DNA of 7,705 nucleotides from Clostridiales bacterium (GTDB taxonomy: Bacteria; Bacillota; Clostridia; Christensenellales; Aristaeellaceae), in the NCBI GenBank assembly GCA_012512355.1, contig JAAZEI010000241.1:1-7705 (forward strand), in the 5' to 3' direction. The notes under the pieces are model-generated. The model made no database searches, was not told the origin of the DNA, and saw nothing but the letters and a program-made list of their open reading frames with translations. Positions 6,001 to 7,705 of the stretch are shown here, piece after piece. Made by a program: the position numbers and the translations under genes. Numbering within the stretch: the stretch's first letter is position 1; each line of letters begins with the position of its first letter.

Positions 6001-7196
6001 AAAGCGGCCCCCCTTTGTCTTGTGCGCAGACCCTGCCGCCAGGAAAAGCCCAGGATGATAAAGGACGCGGCCGCCATCAGCAGGAAGGCCATTGGCGCGC
6101 CGGCAGGTACCGTCTTTCCCTGCAGGCCGGCATACACAGTCTGGTAGGCGTGATAGGCGGGGGAGAGAGGCATCAGGGGTTTGATGATATCCGGCAGCAG
6201 GGTGGGGGGATAGATGCATCCGCCCAGCAGCAGCATGACCAGGATGGTCAGCCAGGCGCCGGGCAGCGCCAGCGTGCCGCCGGAGGTGAGATAGCCTGCC
6301 GCCTGGCACAGGGTGGAGGTGACAAGGTACAAGCCAAAAATGGCCAGCAGCATCACATCAAGCCGCGCCTGGGGGTAGACGATTTTTAGCCCCGCCATCA
6401 GCGGCGCAAAGGAGATGCCCACCCAGAGCAGCCCGGCAAAGCCTCTGGCCAGGGGTGAAGCAAACCAGGGCGCTTTTGACAGGGCCAGGCGGTAGATGAC
6501 GCCGTTTTTGCGTTCATCCTCGGCCTGGGCCATCAGCAGCAGGCCCGTCTGCATGCACAGCAGGCTGACGAGGGATGAAATGACGTGCAGGGGTGTGCTC
6601 ATGCGGGCCGTTTCATTCATGGTGACCACTGCGCGCCGCGCCAGCGCCCAGACCAGCACCTGGGAAAAGGTCTTCTCAAGCTGGCTGTCGTAGACGGCCT
6701 GGTCCTGGTAGAGCGGCCGGATGGCCTGGGCAAAGGACATGTAGGCGGCCTGCATGCCCGAGATGCTGTCGGCGACGCTGCGAAGCGCGCGCACGAAAAT
6801 GGCGGTCTCAGCCGGCATGCGGTCGTTGAGCCACAGGGTGACCGGCGGCCGCTGGATGAGGGTCTGGGCGCCGTCAAAAAACTGTTCGGGTATTTCTACA
6901 ATGATTAATATTTCGTTGCTGGCAAGCCTTTGCTGCGCTGTTTCCATGTCATCGTGGTACACCTGCCCCATACCGTTCATGCCGCTCATGATGTTGGACA
7001 GGGCTTCAGACACCGCGCTGGTTTCCGGGTCGACGATGGACAGGGACAGGTCATAGGAGATGCTGTCGCCCGAGGAGGTGAGGGAGGGCATGGCCGCGAA
7101 AACAAACGCCGTCATCAGCAGGACGGCTGCAAAAAAAGCAAGCGTGCGGATGGAAAGCGTCTCTCGCAGGTGAAAGAGGACAAGGCGCAGCAGCAT
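5997..7196 (-). CDS. ABC-2-type exporter permease (first permease of operon)
   Basis: A 399-residue membrane subunit of the same ABC exporter. There is one membrane segment near 18-37, an outer domain of about 165 residues (38-203), then hydrophobic segments at about 204-223, 252-270, 281-303, 309-329 and 366-384. The cytoplasmic turn AQAEDERKNGVIYRLALSKAP (223-243), after the second segment, is the kind of coupling element seen in ABC-2 permeases (ERE..GT...L-like). GGCIYPPTLLPDIIKPLMPLSPAYHA (325-350) is also typical. The open frame extends 60 codons upstream to 7376, but that part lies over the ATPase gene and reads as out-of-frame sequence. The ATG at 7194-7196 is chosen because GGAGG lies just upstream, inside the end of the ATPase gene, and only one base separates the ATPase stop from it. 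Fold matches its downstream partner, but identity between the two appears low. Confidence 0.85.
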   Translation of the reverse strand: MLLRLVLFHLRETLSIRTLAFFAAVLLMTAFVFAAMPSLTSSGDSISYDLSLSIVDPETSAVSEALSNIMSGMNGMGQVYHDDMETAQQRLASNEILIIVEIPEQFFDGAQTLIQRPPVTLWLNDRMPAETAIFVRALRSVADSISGMQAAYMSFAQAIRPLYQDQAVYDSQLEKTFSQVLVWALARRAVVTMNETARMSTPLHVISSLVSLLCMQTGLLLMAQAEDERKNGVIYRLALSKAPWFASPLARGFAGLLWVGISFAPLMAGLKIVYPQARLDVMLLAIFGLYLVTSTLCQAAGYLTSGGTLALPGAWLTILVMLLLGGCIYPPTLLPDIIKPLMPLSPAYHAYQTVYAGLQGKTVPAGAPMAFLLMAAASFIILGFSWRQGLRTRQRGAAL

Positions 7197-7197
7197 C

Positions 7198-7705
7198 CTA
7201 AGCCTCCGTTGGGGCGTACTGCCCCAAAGGTGCCAGCTGTCCGTCCTGCAGGGTGATGATGCGATTGCAGACAAGATCCAGCTCAGCACGGTAGTGGTTG
7301 ACCATGACCACCATGCGCCCTTCTTTTTGCAGGTTTTTGACGGCATGCAGGATAGAATCCCGGTTTTCCTCGTCAATGCCCGCGGTGGGCTCGTCCAGCA
7401 AAATAAGCGAGGGGCTGCCCACCAGGCCGGCGGCCAGGTTGGCGCGTCTGATCATGCCCCCTGAGCAGTGGGAGATGCGTTTGTCAAGAAAACTCCCGAT
7501 GTTGGTCAGCTCGACCGCTTCGCTCACGGCGGCCTTTCTGGTCTTGCCCGACAGCCCGCGCATAGAGGCCCAAAAATCCATATTCTGCTGGACGCTCAGG
7601 CGGGGCGAGAGCGCGATCTCCTGGGGCACAAAGCCGATTTGTTCTCTGTAGGCGCGGCTGCGCCCGGAGGGGATGCCGCCCAATATGATGCGGCCAGTAT
7701 CGGGC
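7198..7705 (-). CDS. ABC exporter ATPase subunit, C-terminal part (5' end outside window)
   Basis: The nucleotide-binding subunit that powers the two permeases. It is cut by the right edge: the frame continues past 7683 (a TTG there is internal) as PDTGRIILGG, so Walker A is not visible. Motifs in view are the Q-loop IGFVPQE, the ABC signature CSGGM followed by RRANLAAGL, Walker B LILLDEPTAGID with its D-loop, and the H-loop histidine in VNHY. All catalytic elements that should be present here are intact. The SGGM(x)RR form of the signature is usual in ABC-2 drug and antibiotic exporters. The C-terminus is short after the H-loop (about 35 residues), with no extra regulatory domain. It is the first of the three visible operon genes; the promoter and any regulator lie outside the window. 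Confidence 0.92.
   Translation of the reverse strand, partial: PDTGRIILGGIPSGRSRAYREQIGFVPQEIALSPRLSVQQNMDFWASMRGLSGKTRKAAVSEAVELTNIGSFLDKRISHCSGGMIRRANLAAGLVGSPSLILLDEPTAGIDEENRDSILHAVKNLQKEGRMVVMVNHYRAELDLVCNRIITLQDGQLAPLGQYAPTEA

Noticed and set aside
6015..6389. Several long plus-strand ORFs opposite the ABC genes (for example 6015-6389, 6585-6908, 6930-7256)
   Set aside because: High G+C keeps the antisense frames open. Composition is Gly/His/Gln/Arg-rich without motifs, while the minus-strand frames show clear ABC signatures.

Overview
The window looks like a chromosomal segment of a Gram-positive bacterium, most likely Bacillota with a Clostridia-like gene set. This is inferred from strong purine-rich ribosome binding sites, a MATE efflux protein, a COG4189-like small HTH regulator, a baeRF-type protein and intrinsic terminators after most genes. 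No rRNA, tRNA, CRISPR array or transposase gene is visible. Base composition is uneven: the ABC-transporter block on the right is clearly richer in G+C than the middle and the intergenic DNA.

Layout from left to right: (1) the C-terminal half of a haem catalase (+), cut by the window edge and followed by a hairpin terminator. (2) A 95-residue ArsR-type winged-helix regulator (+), with a strong RBS, a candidate upstream dyad operator and its own terminator. (3) Repeat copy A (about 163 bp), starting exactly at that terminator's T-run. (4) A baeRF / eRF1-like protein (-) carrying a GGQ-like 'GGTQ' loop. It ends in a 24-bp perfect palindrome that probably terminates it. (5) A roughly 280-bp divergent promoter region. 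(6) A complete MATE-family multidrug/cation antiporter (+). (7) Repeat copy B (about 271 bp, same orientation as A), beginning at the MATE stop codon and ending on the T-run of a terminator shared with the next operon. (8) An ABC-2-type export operon (-). Read in its own direction it encodes an ATPase (cut by the right edge), a first permease and a second permease. Spacing is tight: 1 bp between ATPase and permease 1, and a 4-bp ATGA overlap between permease 1 and permease 2.

The functional theme is stress and xenobiotic tolerance: peroxide removal, a small sensor-type repressor, a predicted ribosome-associated factor, and two efflux systems. These are separate transcription units; only the ABC genes form a clear operon. 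The least ordinary features are the two-copy repeat family, which has imperfect terminal inverted repeats and an internal structured module present in only one copy, and its close contact with intrinsic terminators. The baeRF-like gene, which shares a promoter region with an efflux pump, is the most interesting protein.
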